From contig NC_088959.1 in the NCBI RefSeq assembly GCF_010111755.1, forward strand, positions 806,001-870,000: DNA of 64,000 bases, written 5' to 3'. Below are positions 9,952 through 20,653 of this stretch, one piece after another; the first letter of the stretch is position 1, and every line of letters begins with the position of its first letter. This DNA comes from Nakaseomyces glabratus (lineage: Eukaryota > Ascomycota > Saccharomycetes > Saccharomycetales > Saccharomycetaceae). Below the pieces are notes generated by a model that worked only from the letters and a program-made list of their open reading frames with translations, ran no database searches and had not been told where the DNA came from. The translations under genes were made by a program, and so were the position numbers.

Positions 9952-11955
9952 TTAATACAGATCAGCAATATCTTTTTGTTCGCTATGTATCTTCTTTTCT
10001 TCATTATTTTGCTGTTTCTGAGTCTCTGAATGCTTTGGGTAGTCATTCTTCTTTGTATCCTGGCTTCCCAATTTACTAGCATTGTATTCGTTTGGATTAG
10101 GGATTTCGGTTCGCCTGTATGGTATGTTAGTTTGAGTGCTATTGTATTTTGATGTAGGCTTACCTGGTAAACTACTATGGCCTTGCAATCGAGTTTGGGA
10201 CTGATTGTTATCATGGTACCCTTTGTGACGGTATCGATTTAATGTAGTTGTAGTTATGCTCTGATCCTCCGTTTCATTAAAAGCTGCTCTGTTATTATAT
10301 CTAGAATTAACTGAGGAGCTGTAACCTCTATTATACCCATTCTTCCTATCCTCATTTGAAGAGTAACGGCCCTCGCTCTGGTATGGTTTACTTCCCATAT
10401 TCTCAGCTCTAGGATTGCTATGAGTTCCCATATTCGACGGTGTTATTCGGTTTCTTAGGCTACCAGAATGGTTATTACCTTCGTATCTCCCATATTTCGG
10501 CCCTGATGGTAGGGATGATCCGCCATATCTATTTGCCTTTGGTTGGGGATGTGGGACAGAAGGGTTTTGATTAAATTTCTGTCTCTTTATAGGATACTGA
10601 TCATTCTTTTGATTACTTTGGTATGGCTGTTCTCTCTTAATCCCTGATTTTTTTTCGAACTTTGCAGGTGATGGAGTAGCTTCCTTAATATGCCCAGGAG
10701 GTGCACTTGGGCCCTTCTGTGACATTGCTTCATGCAATTCTTCCTTATAACGTTTTATATCTGCCTCATGACTTTCTTCACATGGCAGAGTTAATCTGTC
10801 GGCGGCCAAAGGCTCTTCCTGAAAGAAAGGATGTTTCATTGCAGACATAGCTGTTAACCGCTTATAAGGATCTAAAGCCAATAAGCCTTTTAAAAAGGAA
10901 AGCCCAGTTGGTGTGAGATGCTTCCCAAATCTTTCATCAATCGTTGACTTATATTCAGTTTTTGTCAGCTCCGCTCCAGGTAGATATTTAGCTAGTTCCC
11001 ATGTTCTTTCATCAGGAGTCCCCATTAGTTTGAATATTACATGCCCTTGATCAATATCTGTCTTACCTTGAAGAATTGGCTTCTTCTCAAAGAATTCAGC
11101 AAAAACACAGCCAACACCCCAAATATCTACAGCTGTCGTATAGTATTTGTCACCTAAAACCAGCTCTGGTGCTCTATACCACCTAGTAACAACCACAGAA
11201 GTGTACTTTGCCCCAGAACCAGCACTACCTGGAAATTTAATATTTGGTGGAGATCCATAATACTGCCTTGCTAAGCCAAAATCTGCTAATTTCAGTACTC
11301 CATTATGATCTATCAACAGATTTGCTGTTTTTATATCTCTATGCATAAATTTTGAGCAATGAATAAAATTAACACCTTCTAATATCTGCTTCATCATATT
11401 CTTTATATCTGCCATTTTTAATTCTATCCGAGGATTATGAAGGATACCTGAAAGATCAGCCACCATATAAGGCAGTATCATGTAGAAAAATTTCTTTGGT
11501 ACTGCAGGAGGATTTGCAGAGTTATTCTGATTAAATTGTGCATAATCCTTATTGTTAGACTCTGGTGGAAAATCGTAAACCATTTCTAACAGCTTTATAA
11601 TGTTCTTGTGGTTAAGTCGTTTCAGGATTGTAATTTCTCTCTGAGCGGTAATTGGGAACAAGTCGTTCTCTTGGTTAACAATTATTCTTTTCATCGCCAC
11701 TTTGCGTTGGGTCTGCAGGTGTAATCCTTTGTACACTTCTCCAAATGTACCTTGGCCCAATTTTTCCTCTTCTTTATAATTTCCCTGAAAAGTGGTACAT
11801 CCATATATCTTTCCCTCTGATCTAGGTGCTAGTTCAATATAACTATCACCTGTCTTTTCATCAATTTGTACTGTCGGTAGAGATTTAACTCTACCTATTT
11901 TATATTTGGATTCTGTCCTCTTCAGTGCAGGAACATTGCTATTTTCTTGTGACAT
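9952..11955 (-). CDS. BUR1: cyclin-dependent kinase Bur1/Sgv1 (CDK9-like)
   Basis: Bur1 is the nuclear kinase of the Bur1-Bur2 complex; it phosphorylates the RNA polymerase II CTD and Spt5 during elongation. The 667-residue protein (yeast 657) has a kinase domain from about residue 60: glycine loop GQGTFGEV (68-75), catalytic Lys89, [10 protein letters not shown] from 205, DFG 225-227 and an activation loop ending [14 protein letters not shown]. As is usual for this kinase, there is an insert between the hinge and the N-lobe ([10 protein letters not shown]). The C-terminal third, from about residue 415, is a long Asn-, Ser- and Tyr-rich low-complexity tail with many RY and SR pairs. The ATG (MSQENS) is the only sensible start. 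Its position next to ORC4 matches YPR161C-YPR162C. Confidence 0.96.
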   Translation of the reverse strand: MSQENSNVPALKRTESKYKIGRVKSLPTVQIDEKTGDSYIELAPRSEGKIYGCTTFQGNYKEEEKLGQGTFGEVYKGLHLQTQRKVAMKRIIVNQENDLFPITAQREITILKRLNHKNIIKLLEMVYDFPPESNNKDYAQFNQNNSANPPAVPKKFFYMILPYMVADLSGILHNPRIELKMADIKNMMKQILEGVNFIHCSKFMHRDIKTANLLIDHNGVLKLADFGLARQYYGSPPNIKFPGSAGSGAKYTSVVVTRWYRAPELVLGDKYYTTAVDIWGVGCVFAEFFEKKPILQGKTDIDQGHVIFKLMGTPDERTWELAKYLPGAELTKTEYKSTIDERFGKHLTPTGLSFLKGLLALDPYKRLTAMSAMKHPFFQEEPLAADRLTLPCEESHEADIKRYKEELHEAMSQKGPSAPPGHIKEATPSPAKFEKKSGIKREQPYQSNQKNDQYPIKRQKFNQNPSVPHPQPKANRYGGSSLPSGPKYGRYEGNNHSGSLRNRITPSNMGTHSNPRAENMGSKPYQSEGRYSSNEDRKNGYNRGYSSSVNSRYNNRAAFNETEDQSITTTTLNRYRHKGYHDNNQSQTRLQGHSSLPGKPTSKYNSTQTNIPYRRTEIPNPNEYNASKLGSQDTKKNDYPKHSETQKQQNNEEKKIHSEQKDIADLY

Positions 11956-12534
11956 TTTTTCATACAGCTTTCTATCAGTTTTATCAAATAAACACAGTTA
12001 ATAATCTCCAGAATATTTTAAGAAACTGTGATCCAATACTAAACCGAATAGTCTCAGAAATATGAAATGGCTTTGTTGAATTTGTATCAATGCCTTCTAT
12101 GAACAGGTCCTCGTTGATTCCTGAAACAATAACTAATTCACTGAAACAAATGAAGATGCCAAAATGGTGACCTTGTATACCTTCCAAATACAAGAATACT
12201 CTAAGCGTACCATTATAAAACGGTAATTGGTAATTTTGATGTATCTGTTTAACTATTGAATATTTTGTCAAATTTAGCACTCTGTGAAGCTTCACTCTCT
12301 AGGATCTAAGAAATCTTCCGTCGTTAATAATGATACCAATTCTCTATGTTATGTCAAGAAAGTAGTCATGCTATTAAAATCGGCACTCAATGCCATATTA
12401 TTGCCTAATCTTGTTCCAGATGAAACACATTTCTTTTTAGGATTTCAGTTAGTATACTAGGGAATTAAAAGAACTCAATCTCTATTGATTTTTAGAAAAT
12501 AAAAAAACAACAACAACAACAAATATACTATAAA
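11956..12534. other. BUR1-ORC4 intergenic region with coding-like remnant
   Basis: A 579-bp spacer serving as BUR1 promoter and ORC4 3' region, with (ACA) triplet repeats just after ORC4 (about 12505-12521). On the minus strand an open frame of 103 codons (12295 down to 11984) starts from GTG, not ATG, and contains no internal ATG. Upstream, in a different frame, lies a short ATG frame broken by stops (about 12400-12297). The pieces look protein-like (for example IQGHHFGIFICFSELVIVSG) but I do not recognise them. They could be a decayed gene, or chance. Confidence 0.35.
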
Positions 12535-14154
12535 TTACAATTGTGTCCATTGGTAATACATAGATGACCTTGGAATGGTTCTTCTGAGTTCATGCAGAGT
12601 AATTTGCATTTGATATACACGTAAGTCGTAAGGTAGAGCATTACCTTGTAACTGGTAGTTACTAGCGTAGAAAACAGCCATAGCAGATTCTCTCAAACCA
12701 ACATCTGATTTTTCTGCAAGAAATCCCAATGACAGCAATGACTCCCAAACGTTCTTAATATCACGTTTTGGCCACTGCTTGATTGCAGAATCAAATACGA
12801 TGGTGTTCTTTCTTTCTTCTGTATCCTTTGGTACCATTGTCGGTATCTTCGCATTTAGTACCTTTACAATAGACTCATATTCAGCGTATGTAAGATTGAA
12901 ATTTACAGATTCATCTTTTGTCTTCACTGCAACTCTGCAAGCCGATATCAAAATTGCAAGTTCCAGATCTGATAAAGATAATGTTCTATCACGTAGATTA
13001 TTTTTTAAGAGACTTTGGGTGTATCGAAGAGAAGCCTCACCAGAGTTTAAATTATGCATCAATTGATCTAAATTTGATGAGGTTCCAATCATTGGTAGCA
13101 AGGAGTTTCTTAACATTGGTATTGATCTATAGTTTTCATCATTTACTTTAACCAGTTCGTATAGTCCTGTACTTTCATTTTCCAGTGCTGCCTCCACAGC
13201 TTCATTCCATTGCTCCTTATACTTGAGATCCGTTCCGGAATGTATCTGTAACAAATATTTAATGTTTTGAAGTAATTGTTCTCTAGACCCTATCTGGGGC
13301 ATGTACACTATCCTCTGAGAAAATCTACTCCTCACTCTTTTCTCCAAAAACTCTAAAATGTTCAGTTTTGTTGTGCACCCAAATATACAAACTGGTACTC
13401 GAGCATGCTCCACCATATCAAATAAGTTATACAGCAAAGTTTGCCTTACTGGTCCCGCAAACGCATCAATTTCATCGAACAAAAACAGCACAGTCACCTT
13501 AGACTGGTCTGATTTAGCACTATCATCAATTTGTCTGCTCATGGATGCAACATCTAGCAAATGCAGTATTTTTTCAAAAACTTCAGTTAAAGAGCCCTGA
13601 CTAATGTCAACAATAGATGTCATTTTCTGCTTTGCTCCATCGACATTTTCAATATTGCTTAGCTGCTCTTCCAATTGAGTAGCTATGCTATTGATAGCAG
13701 TCAGTTCTGTATGGATTAAACCATTCAGCTTGATAGTAATGAACTGCTTACTGAAGTCTTTAGATATCTTTGACACTATGTGCTCAAGCAAGAAAGTTTT
13801 GAAACCTTCTCTTTGTCCTACTATGATGGCTGAATGACTCTCCTTCTGTATAATAGCCTGTTTGGCCATTCTATCTATTTCTTGTTCTGCTTCCTCCAGA
13901 AATGGTAATACAACATTGTCATCCACAGGTAAGTTAAAGTTTAACTGTTTAAGAAGATGCTTCTTCAGTTTCTTAAACTCATGATCCGACTCTTCTTTGG
14001 ATATGCTTTCATGCTTCCGGCTTTTCTTTAGGATGCTTGTCAAGTCATCAGTTTCGACAGCTTCATAATTGTCTATACCTCTCTTTATTGGGATTAACTT
14101 AACAGTCTTAACTGCAGCACTCAAGCCATCTTCTATTGTCATGTCATCATTCAT
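12535..14154 (-). CDS. ORC4: origin recognition complex subunit 4
   Basis: Orc4 is a AAA+-like subunit of the origin recognition complex, which marks replication origins and loads MCM helicase. The 539-residue protein is close to the yeast length. The P-loop region reads GQREGFKT (113-120), a degenerate Walker A as in yeast Orc4, and the Walker B-like FLFDEID is at 225-230. Further matches are RQTLLYNLFDMVEHARVPVCIFGCTTKLNILE and the C-terminal winged-helix end ELRRTIPRSSMYYQWTQL. The annotated start is the first ATG (MNDDMTIEDG); the second, four codons in (14142), aligns better with the yeast MTISE start and is an alternative. The gene is transcribed parallel to BUR1 and TIF3. Confidence 0.97.
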   Translation of the reverse strand: MNDDMTIEDGLSAAVKTVKLIPIKRGIDNYEAVETDDLTSILKKSRKHESISKEESDHEFKKLKKHLLKQLNFNLPVDDNVVLPFLEEAEQEIDRMAKQAIIQKESHSAIIVGQREGFKTFLLEHIVSKISKDFSKQFITIKLNGLIHTELTAINSIATQLEEQLSNIENVDGAKQKMTSIVDISQGSLTEVFEKILHLLDVASMSRQIDDSAKSDQSKVTVLFLFDEIDAFAGPVRQTLLYNLFDMVEHARVPVCIFGCTTKLNILEFLEKRVRSRFSQRIVYMPQIGSREQLLQNIKYLLQIHSGTDLKYKEQWNEAVEAALENESTGLYELVKVNDENYRSIPMLRNSLLPMIGTSSNLDQLMHNLNSGEASLRYTQSLLKNNLRDRTLSLSDLELAILISACRVAVKTKDESVNFNLTYAEYESIVKVLNAKIPTMVPKDTEERKNTIVFDSAIKQWPKRDIKNVWESLLSLGFLAEKSDVGLRESAMAVFYASNYQLQGNALPYDLRVYQMQITLHELRRTIPRSSMYYQWTQL

Positions 14155-14982
14155 ATTAAGTTATCTCTTATGATGCACAAACGTATATCCACCTGATAAT
14201 AAAATTATCAATAACTCTCTATGAGACAATGATTGATCCAGCATAAAACTGATATTGCTTATTTAATTCAAATCACTCAGCCATTACAGCTATTTAAAAT
14301 GTGTTATTGTTTAATGTTTGCCTGACTTTTCGCATGTTAGTGATAAAATCCGGAAGTTGCAATGAGTTTCAAAATTACGGCAACTGCAACTTGAAGCTAC
14401 AATACAGATGGTAGTACGACACATAAACATATAAAAAGGAAATCTATTTTACATTGGAATTAAATGATATATAATTGTTATCATTACAGTTGTATTGAGT
14501 ACTTGTTACTTTTTGGTAATCGGAAGTGAATTAAAAATACAATCGATTGCGCTCGGAATTTGTTTTTTTTGCGTTGAGTGGATATAGGCTTATTGTGATT
14601 GTTCATTGATATGTAATGCAAAATCTTATCTTTAGATATCATTAATTCTTCATATAATCTTGACTTAAGATTCAATGAATTAAAAATCTTATCATAATGG
14701 AAAAACGAGGTTAACAAAAAAAAAATTAGAATTCTATCATTGGTGGGTAAATTAAGAACATGAAAAAGAGCAAAAAAGAAACATAATTGGAGCTTGTTAT
14801 TTCGGTGTTAGGGATTTAATGTATGGATTTTGCTTTATCTTTTCTCATGAGTAATAGGAGTCTTTTAGTTTTTAGATATTTTTTAGCTGAAAGCGCAAAA
14901 GGGTAGCCTTTTGCAAGATTCAATAATAGGAGCTAGTTGAAAGAGGAAATAAAATTGTGGTCTACGCTAGGAATGTTGTCTA
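14155..14982. other. TIF3-ORC4 intergenic region
   Basis: An 828-bp AT-rich spacer that carries the TIF3 3' UTR and the ORC4 promoter. A short perfect inverted repeat (AATGATA 14463-14469, TATCATT 14479-14485) is visible. No open frame here looks real and I see no RNA gene. Confidence 0.5.
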
Positions 14983-16275
14983 TTATTTCTTACCAACGAC
15001 TTCCCAGTCACCATCATCTTCAGTGACATTCAATTGTTTGGTTTCTTCAGTCAATTTCTCAACATCACCAGAGTTTTGTTGAGCAGTAGTGGATTCTGTT
15101 TCATCATCTTCATCATCTTCATCACGTAGAACATCGAATGCAGACTTTTGGATCTTTGGAGTCTCCTCTGGAGCCTTAGCTGGAGCAGCATTCTTCTTGG
15201 TACCTTGTTGAGTAGCTTTGTTAAATTGGGCTCCTCTAGCAGCACCCCAGTCCAAACTTGGTTCTTCCTTCTTTGGTCTGTCTTCTCTCTGTCTGGACGC
15301 TTGGAAACCGGAGCCCCTAGCGGCACCCCAGTCCAAGTTTGGTTCTTCTCTCTTTGGCCTGTCTTCTCTCTGTCTGGAGGCTTGGAAACCGGAACCCCTA
15401 GCGGCACTCCAATCCAAATTTGGCTCTTCTCTCTTTGGTCTGTCTTCCCTGTCTCTGCTGCCTTGGAAACCGGAGCCTCTAGCGGAGCCCCAGTCTAGAT
15501 CAGGTTCTTCTCTTCTTGGTCTACTCTCTCTGCTAGCTTGGAAACCGGAGCCTCTAGCGGAACCCCAGTCAAGATCTGGGTCCTCTCTTCTTGGCCTGCT
15601 TTCTCTAGATGGCTGGAAACCGGAGCCTCTGGCGGCACCCCAATCCAAGTTTGGTTCTTCTCTGGAGGCTTGGAAACCGGAACCTCTAGCAGAACCCCAG
15701 TCAAAGTCATCACCTCCGGATCTGAAACCTTCTCTTCTTGGAGCTGCAACGGAGACATAGACAGTACGTTCATTCAACTTTGTGGAGTTGAAAGTCAAGG
15801 CCTTAACCAAGTCTTCACGTTCCTTTAGAGTAATAAAAGCAATACCTTTCAAACGGGTAGGGTCCTTAATACTCTTTGGCAAACTAACCTCTTCTACTGC
15901 ACCTTCTTTACCTAAACCGTCCTCAACCCAGGCTTGAACACCCTCCGGAGAGATATCCCATGGAATGTTGTTGATGATGGCTCTGTATGGAGGAGCGTTG
16001 GGCACTGGGTACTCCTCCCTCTCGAAACTCTTCGCACCACCGCCAAGAGCAGGGTCCAGACGCGATCTACCTCCACCCATGCCCATGCCACCCATGGCAC
16101 CGGCCTTCTTAGCCGCAGCAATATCCTCCAGCGGAATAGTGTTGGCACTAGTGTTCTCAATTGGAATATTAATCTTGTTCAAATCAACCTCATCCTCAGC
16201 CCACGAACTACCGAACGTATCGTCGTTCAAGAACGAGTTCAAATCCATCTTAACAGTCTTCTTAGGAGGAACCAT
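14983..16275 (-). CDS. TIF3: translation initiation factor eIF4B
   Basis: Tif3 is yeast eIF4B, an RNA-annealing factor that helps eIF4A/eIF4F load mRNA on the small ribosomal subunit. I take the ATG at 16275 (MVPPKKTVKMD, 430 residues), which aligns with the yeast start MAPPKKTVKK; a longer frame upstream would need a TTG start. The N-terminus (DLNSFLNDDTFGSSWAEDEVDLNKI) and the RRM (about 98-178) are conserved. From residue 185 come seven tandem units of about 26 residues with the core LDW(G/S)ARGSGFQ separated by charged RPKREEP linkers; the last unit reads ARGAQF. The C-terminus is DGDWEVVGKK. The repeat DNA is strongly homogenised. The gene is divergent from the large gene at 16727. Confidence 0.97.
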   Translation of the reverse strand: MVPPKKTVKMDLNSFLNDDTFGSSWAEDEVDLNKINIPIENTSANTIPLEDIAAAKKAGAMGGMGMGGGRSRLDPALGGGAKSFEREEYPVPNAPPYRAIINNIPWDISPEGVQAWVEDGLGKEGAVEEVSLPKSIKDPTRLKGIAFITLKEREDLVKALTFNSTKLNERTVYVSVAAPRREGFRSGGDDFDWGSARGSGFQASREEPNLDWGAARGSGFQPSRESRPRREDPDLDWGSARGSGFQASRESRPRREEPDLDWGSARGSGFQGSRDREDRPKREEPNLDWSAARGSGFQASRQREDRPKREEPNLDWGAARGSGFQASRQREDRPKKEEPSLDWGAARGAQFNKATQQGTKKNAAPAKAPEETPKIQKSAFDVLRDEDDEDDETESTTAQQNSGDVEKLTEETKQLNVTEDDGDWEVVGKK

Positions 16276-16726
16276 CTTGCCGTAGTACTCTTTTTGTTTA
16301 AGTCGCAATTACCAAATCCGTGAAATACCCTAGTCTTATCTAGAATACCCTCTTTGGCCTCCTCCAGAAACCCAGCAACCCACATAAAACAACCGACTTG
16401 GCCCACTTTTTATGCTTATTACTCCTGCAAGAACTGGTTGGCAACTGTCGCCGAAGGGCATCGCGGGCTTTTGCAGGCGAAAACACAGAAAATTTTTCAA
16501 TGCGGGTAACACTCATCACGTGGTGCTAAAAAAGTGCCTGTCTGAGTCTGGTGGGGGACCCCACCCTTTTCGGGCTGAGCGCTCTCACTCTTCCCAGTCC
16601 TGCGTTGGGCGGTTAAATTGCTCGGCGGCTGTCTTTATTATACCAGATCGGCGGGGGGTTCTTTGGTGTATTGCTAAGCAGACAGCGGGCAAACAGTAGG
16701 TTATAGCGTTTACAGAGAGTATCTCG
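16276..16726. promoter_or_regulatory. divergent TIF3 / MMS1-like promoter with Reb1 and Cbf1-type sites
   Basis: A 451-bp GC-rich divergent promoter. CGGGTAAC at 16503-16510 fits the Reb1 consensus (TTACCCG on the other strand), and TCACGTGG at 16516-16523 contains a CACGTG E-box only 6 bp away. The pair sits about 230 bp from the TIF3 ATG and 210 bp from the other ATG, the usual place for a nucleosome-depleted bidirectional promoter. GC-rich blocks (GGGGACCCC near 16556) flank it. Confidence 0.55.
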
Positions 16727-19700
16727 ATGGCTGAGCGTTTCGCTGGGTTGTTGCGGGGTGTAGATCTGTTGCGGGGGACAGATGACCGGTCCCGGTGCGT
16801 GTTTGGCACGCGGTTCGAGGTTTATAAGAACCGTATACACGGGTACAAGCACACAGACTCGCGGAACTCCAAGCGGGTGCCTTGCACGCTGGAGAGTGCG
16901 CGGCGTGGGTTTGTGCCTAGGCGGTTACTGACGATGCGGGTTGGGGTGAACAACGATGAGGTGTTCCGGTGGCTGGACGACCAAGGAGGCGTGCCGCGCG
17001 TGGCGCCTCTGGAGTACCAGACGCTGCTTGTAGGTGGCAGTGCGTTTAAGCTGCTGGGTCAGACGAAACCGCTGGAGTTCGAAGGACAGGTGTATGATGT
17101 GGGGACTGTACGGACGTCCCTGTACGGAGACTTATTGCTGGTGAGTGCTAAGAATACAGGTGTGGTGTGTCTATGCTACATATCTGAGAAGTTGAACGAT
17201 ATATTCCTAGTCGATAGGTTCGAAGGCAATTGTAGCGTGTCTTGGAGTTTTGCGTGCTCTAAAACAACAAACTCCTTTGCAATCTATGATAAGGCCAGCG
17301 GAGAGTGCCACGTATTCACCGTTGATGATTCTCTGGAGTTACAGCTCACCGGTGAGCTGAGTCTCGGCGAACCCGGTGAAGTTACCATTCTGAAGGCCAC
17401 CTTCCTTGATAATAATTCTGTGTCTAGACCACAATTGCTACTTGTGATATCGCGTTTATCCTTGGTTTCATACGTGCTCATCGACTATGATGCCAATAAT
17501 ATGCTCGAGGATTGCAATTATCACGAGCTGCCGTATCTTAGCGGAGATGTCATTCAGGATATAATCCCGCTGAGCAGAAGCAAATGCCTAATGTACACGA
17601 TAAACTCTTTCTTTCTCATTAACGCGGACCAGATTATGTCTGGCGACCTAAATTTCCCTCGGATATCCAAACGACTCCTAAAAGGCACAATAGACTGGTT
17701 CAACGCTCCACAGTTACTGGAGTACTTAATTGCTCATGATCAGGAGTATTATGGAGAATTCTCTGATGCGATCATAATTGGGACGGCAATAGGGAACATT
17801 ATCGCCTTACTTGTTAGTGATAATGGCAACATCGAATATCATACATTGACAAGATTTAAAGGTATCAAAGCGCTCTGCTCAGCAGACCAGTCCTTGATTT
17901 CTGACCATAAATTCAAATTGCTTGTGCTTTCATTTGGTAAATCTATTTCATTGACTTTGAGTTTAAAAGACATATTCAACTTTGAGCACTATGAAAACTT
18001 ACCTTCAAACTTAACTTCAAATCTATGTGATAAAAAGACAGTGACTTCCGATTCAGAAAATAACTTTGATATGGTACTTATTGACCCAATCCATTCCATA
18101 AAAGAATCATGCCCCGAAATATGGCTAACTTCACCACATAGCGTATCAAAACTATCAATCGAAAACCCTACAAGGAAATTCAGATTCCTTGGATATTTGG
18201 AGGAAAACCATCAGTTCTCAACTTTATTTCCTATTGAAATCCATAATACCTATGACAAACATTCATCCAATGGCATCTACCACACTGACATTCTTGCATT
18301 ATCATCTTACGAGGGTTATACAAGAGTTGTGTCCATTAATTCGAATGGCAACACCAACCTTGAGGATGATACTATTTTTATTCCCAATGAAAAAATCGAA
18401 ACGCTCGAGCTTCACAAAGTGAATGAATCAGTTATACAAGTAGGCAGAAAAGGAATTTATTGCCGAGCGATAACTTCTCATCCGTCATCTACAGTGAGCT
18501 ACGAACCTTTCGGTAATGATTCTATAGATCAAGTATGTTTCATTGGTAACCAACTATTCGTCGCATTGAGAGATAGTAAGGAAATTTGGTGGTCATCCGC
18601 AACTGATGATTTATTATTGGTAAACAATATGACTAAAATTAATCTTGTCACCAGCGATAATGAGATTATGAACTTTGAACACATTACCAAAATTTGTGCA
18701 ATTCTTGACACTTCTTCGAATGATGATATAGCCTTATTGGTACTAAGTCTAGAGAGTCTCAAAATTTTTAAAACCAGTACAAATACTGCCATCTGTGTAG
18801 ACACAAAACTACTAAATGAGTTTCCCAGCGATATGGTAACTTTAGGCTCCACAGTAGTCCTTTTTTATGAAACGCGAATATATGCTTACAAACTCGATAA
18901 TTATAAACTACGAGATTGCAAGTATACCAGTATCGACAATCTAATAGGCGGTTTTAAATTCAAGAAAGTTGATAATAATAGACTACTGCTGTATGGGTCA
19001 AAGAAATTATATCTACTTGATATACAAAATGATCTTACCATCGAAGAAATTGAAGTATTTGAAAACCTGAAAAACGATATAATTCTCGATTGCTATTTCG
19101 ATATTAAAACCAAGAAAATGTATTCACTATTATACAATGGAATACAAGTCTCGGTTGAAGGGATTTCAACGTATTATCCGAAAAACTATACCATTCGCCA
19201 TACTAGAAATCCGAATAAGCAGTTCCTTTTTCTTTCCAAACTGAATAGAATGTTGATTGTTAATTTTGATATCGGTGAATGGGAGCTTCTAAAACTGAGA
19301 AATAATAAAACTCTCACATTGGATAAATGCTATTTAACTGATAAACATAACAATTTAGTACAAAGCGTCTATGAGCTGCCAGGATCGAATCCGAACACTA
19401 GAATTCTCTTAAATTATGGTTCTAGTGTCTCCATCATTGAGCTAAGGCCTAAAAAGGGTAAAATAGATATTGGAATAATATCGTCTACTGATATTCCTGA
19501 CATCCACAAACATGCTCAGATAATGAGCAGTGACGTCGTAATGCTCTATCGACCAGGGTCATACTCTAATTCTGAAAGGCATAAGCATATGTTTATTCTT
19601 TTATCAGGATGTTCACACGGTCATCTGTCTATAGATGAATGGTTTGCCTTTGACACTCTCCACTCAATAGATGAATTCATTGTAAAAGATGATGAATTAT

Positions 19701-20653
19701 ATTTTAAAACTGATAATGGAGAACATATATTTAAAGTTGTCAATAATGCGGCCTTAAAAGAAGCGATTGTGATGAAACTAAATATTCCATTCGAATGTAA
19801 AGTAGAACAACTTCTGAATTTCAGCGATAGAATTGGAGTTGTGTGTTCCAGTGATTTGCGAGGAATAGCCAAGTCACAAATTCTCTTTTTTGAAAGTAAT
19901 AGGACTGATTTTATTGGTAAATCTAGGAAGATAATGTCCCGTACACGGAATGTATCATCTCATGATTTTTTGGAGACTAATGTCGGTAGCGATGACGATG
20001 AGTGTATCATTGGATATGAAGCTTGGGATGTAAACTATTTGGATCCAGACAATGGCTCAGACTCCATGGATGCTGACGGTAGAATAAACTCATCAGGTTC
20101 GAGTAGTGACGATATGTCAATTGATTCCGATGATGATATTTCCATTAATATAGATATGACTGTTAATGACCAAGTTTTGCGGTTCGGTCCTTCAGTAGGT
20201 ATTCAGCAAGATCTTGATGAAGATGGAATAGGTTCTACCATTCTATCATCTGCAGATGCCACTCATAATAATCACCCTGTTGGTAATAATGAGCTATCAA
20301 ATTTACTAGATGTTCACCATATTACTAGAGGTAGACAGTTTTTTGAGAGTGTCGTTTCTCGTTCACATGATACTCCACTGTCAATATTGCAAAACTATAG
20401 ACTGCTCAATCCACAGGTAATATCAGAATCTGATACAAAAGACAAAGACCAACATAAGGAAGAAACAAGCGAACCAATTTATACCATCAATTTTGATCAG
20501 TCGGTCATTCGAGCGAAATCTCATAATGACAAGCTATACGTGATATTGTTCGATCAATCGGTACTTGTGTTCACTTCGGAGTTGGACGCTAACAAATCTG
20601 ATGAATATCTAACAACTGAAACATATACATCTACCAATTGTATGGGAGCATAA
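16727..20653 (+). CDS. large Mms1/DDB1-like protein, tandem paralogue of MMS1
   Basis: A 1308-residue protein with no counterpart between TIF3 and MMS1 in S. cerevisiae. I do not recognise it as a named gene, but it looks like a diverged MMS1 relative. Residues 131-258 align with Mms1 residues 200-327 of the next gene with almost no gaps: SLYGDLLLV with SNFPSLLLV, TNSFAIYDKASGECHVFTV with NHTFAVVGPHSFCKIFRF, and LLLVISR...IDYD with IILINKK...QYDY. Both proteins also end in a similar pattern of beta strands. The strand-rich sequence suggests stacked beta-propellers as in DDB1/CPSF-A proteins. An acidic Ser/Asp-rich linker lies near residues 1085-1145. The ATG at 16727 is the first in frame; MRVGVNNDEV at codon 70 is a possible later start. 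The first 400 bp are much richer in GC than the rest. Function is inferred only. Confidence 0.7.
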   Translation: MAERFAGLLRGVDLLRGTDDRSRCVFGTRFEVYKNRIHGYKHTDSRNSKRVPCTLESARRGFVPRRLLTMRVGVNNDEVFRWLDDQGGVPRVAPLEYQTLLVGGSAFKLLGQTKPLEFEGQVYDVGTVRTSLYGDLLLVSAKNTGVVCLCYISEKLNDIFLVDRFEGNCSVSWSFACSKTTNSFAIYDKASGECHVFTVDDSLELQLTGELSLGEPGEVTILKATFLDNNSVSRPQLLLVISRLSLVSYVLIDYDANNMLEDCNYHELPYLSGDVIQDIIPLSRSKCLMYTINSFFLINADQIMSGDLNFPRISKRLLKGTIDWFNAPQLLEYLIAHDQEYYGEFSDAIIIGTAIGNIIALLVSDNGNIEYHTLTRFKGIKALCSADQSLISDHKFKLLVLSFGKSISLTLSLKDIFNFEHYENLPSNLTSNLCDKKTVTSDSENNFDMVLIDPIHSIKESCPEIWLTSPHSVSKLSIENPTRKFRFLGYLEENHQFSTLFPIEIHNTYDKHSSNGIYHTDILALSSYEGYTRVVSINSNGNTNLEDDTIFIPNEKIETLELHKVNESVIQVGRKGIYCRAITSHPSSTVSYEPFGNDSIDQVCFIGNQLFVALRDSKEIWWSSATDDLLLVNNMTKINLVTSDNEIMNFEHITKICAILDTSSNDDIALLVLSLESLKIFKTSTNTAICVDTKLLNEFPSDMVTLGSTVVLFYETRIYAYKLDNYKLRDCKYTSIDNLIGGFKFKKVDNNRLLLYGSKKLYLLDIQNDLTIEEIEVFENLKNDIILDCYFDIKTKKMYSLLYNGIQVSVEGISTYYPKNYTIRHTRNPNKQFLFLSKLNRMLIVNFDIGEWELLKLRNNKTLTLDKCYLTDKHNNLVQSVYELPGSNPNTRILLNYGSSVSIIELRPKKGKIDIGIISSTDIPDIHKHAQIMSSDVVMLYRPGSYSNSERHKHMFILLSGCSHGHLSIDEWFAFDTLHSIDEFIVKDDELYFKTDNGEHIFKVVNNAALKEAIVMKLNIPFECKVEQLLNFSDRIGVVCSSDLRGIAKSQILFFESNRTDFIGKSRKIMSRTRNVSSHDFLETNVGSDDDECIIGYEAWDVNYLDPDNGSDSMDADGRINSSGSSSDDMSIDSDDDISINIDMTVNDQVLRFGPSVGIQQDLDEDGIGSTILSSADATHNNHPVGNNELSNLLDVHHITRGRQFFESVVSRSHDTPLSILQNYRLLNPQVISESDTKDKDQHKEETSEPIYTINFDQSVIRAKSHNDKLYVILFDQSVLVFTSELDANKSDEYLTTETYTSTNCMGA

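Noticed and set aside
15218..15760. Long plus-strand frames with WKPEPLA-type repeats
   Set aside because: Shadow of the homogenised TIF3 repeat DNA on the other strand.
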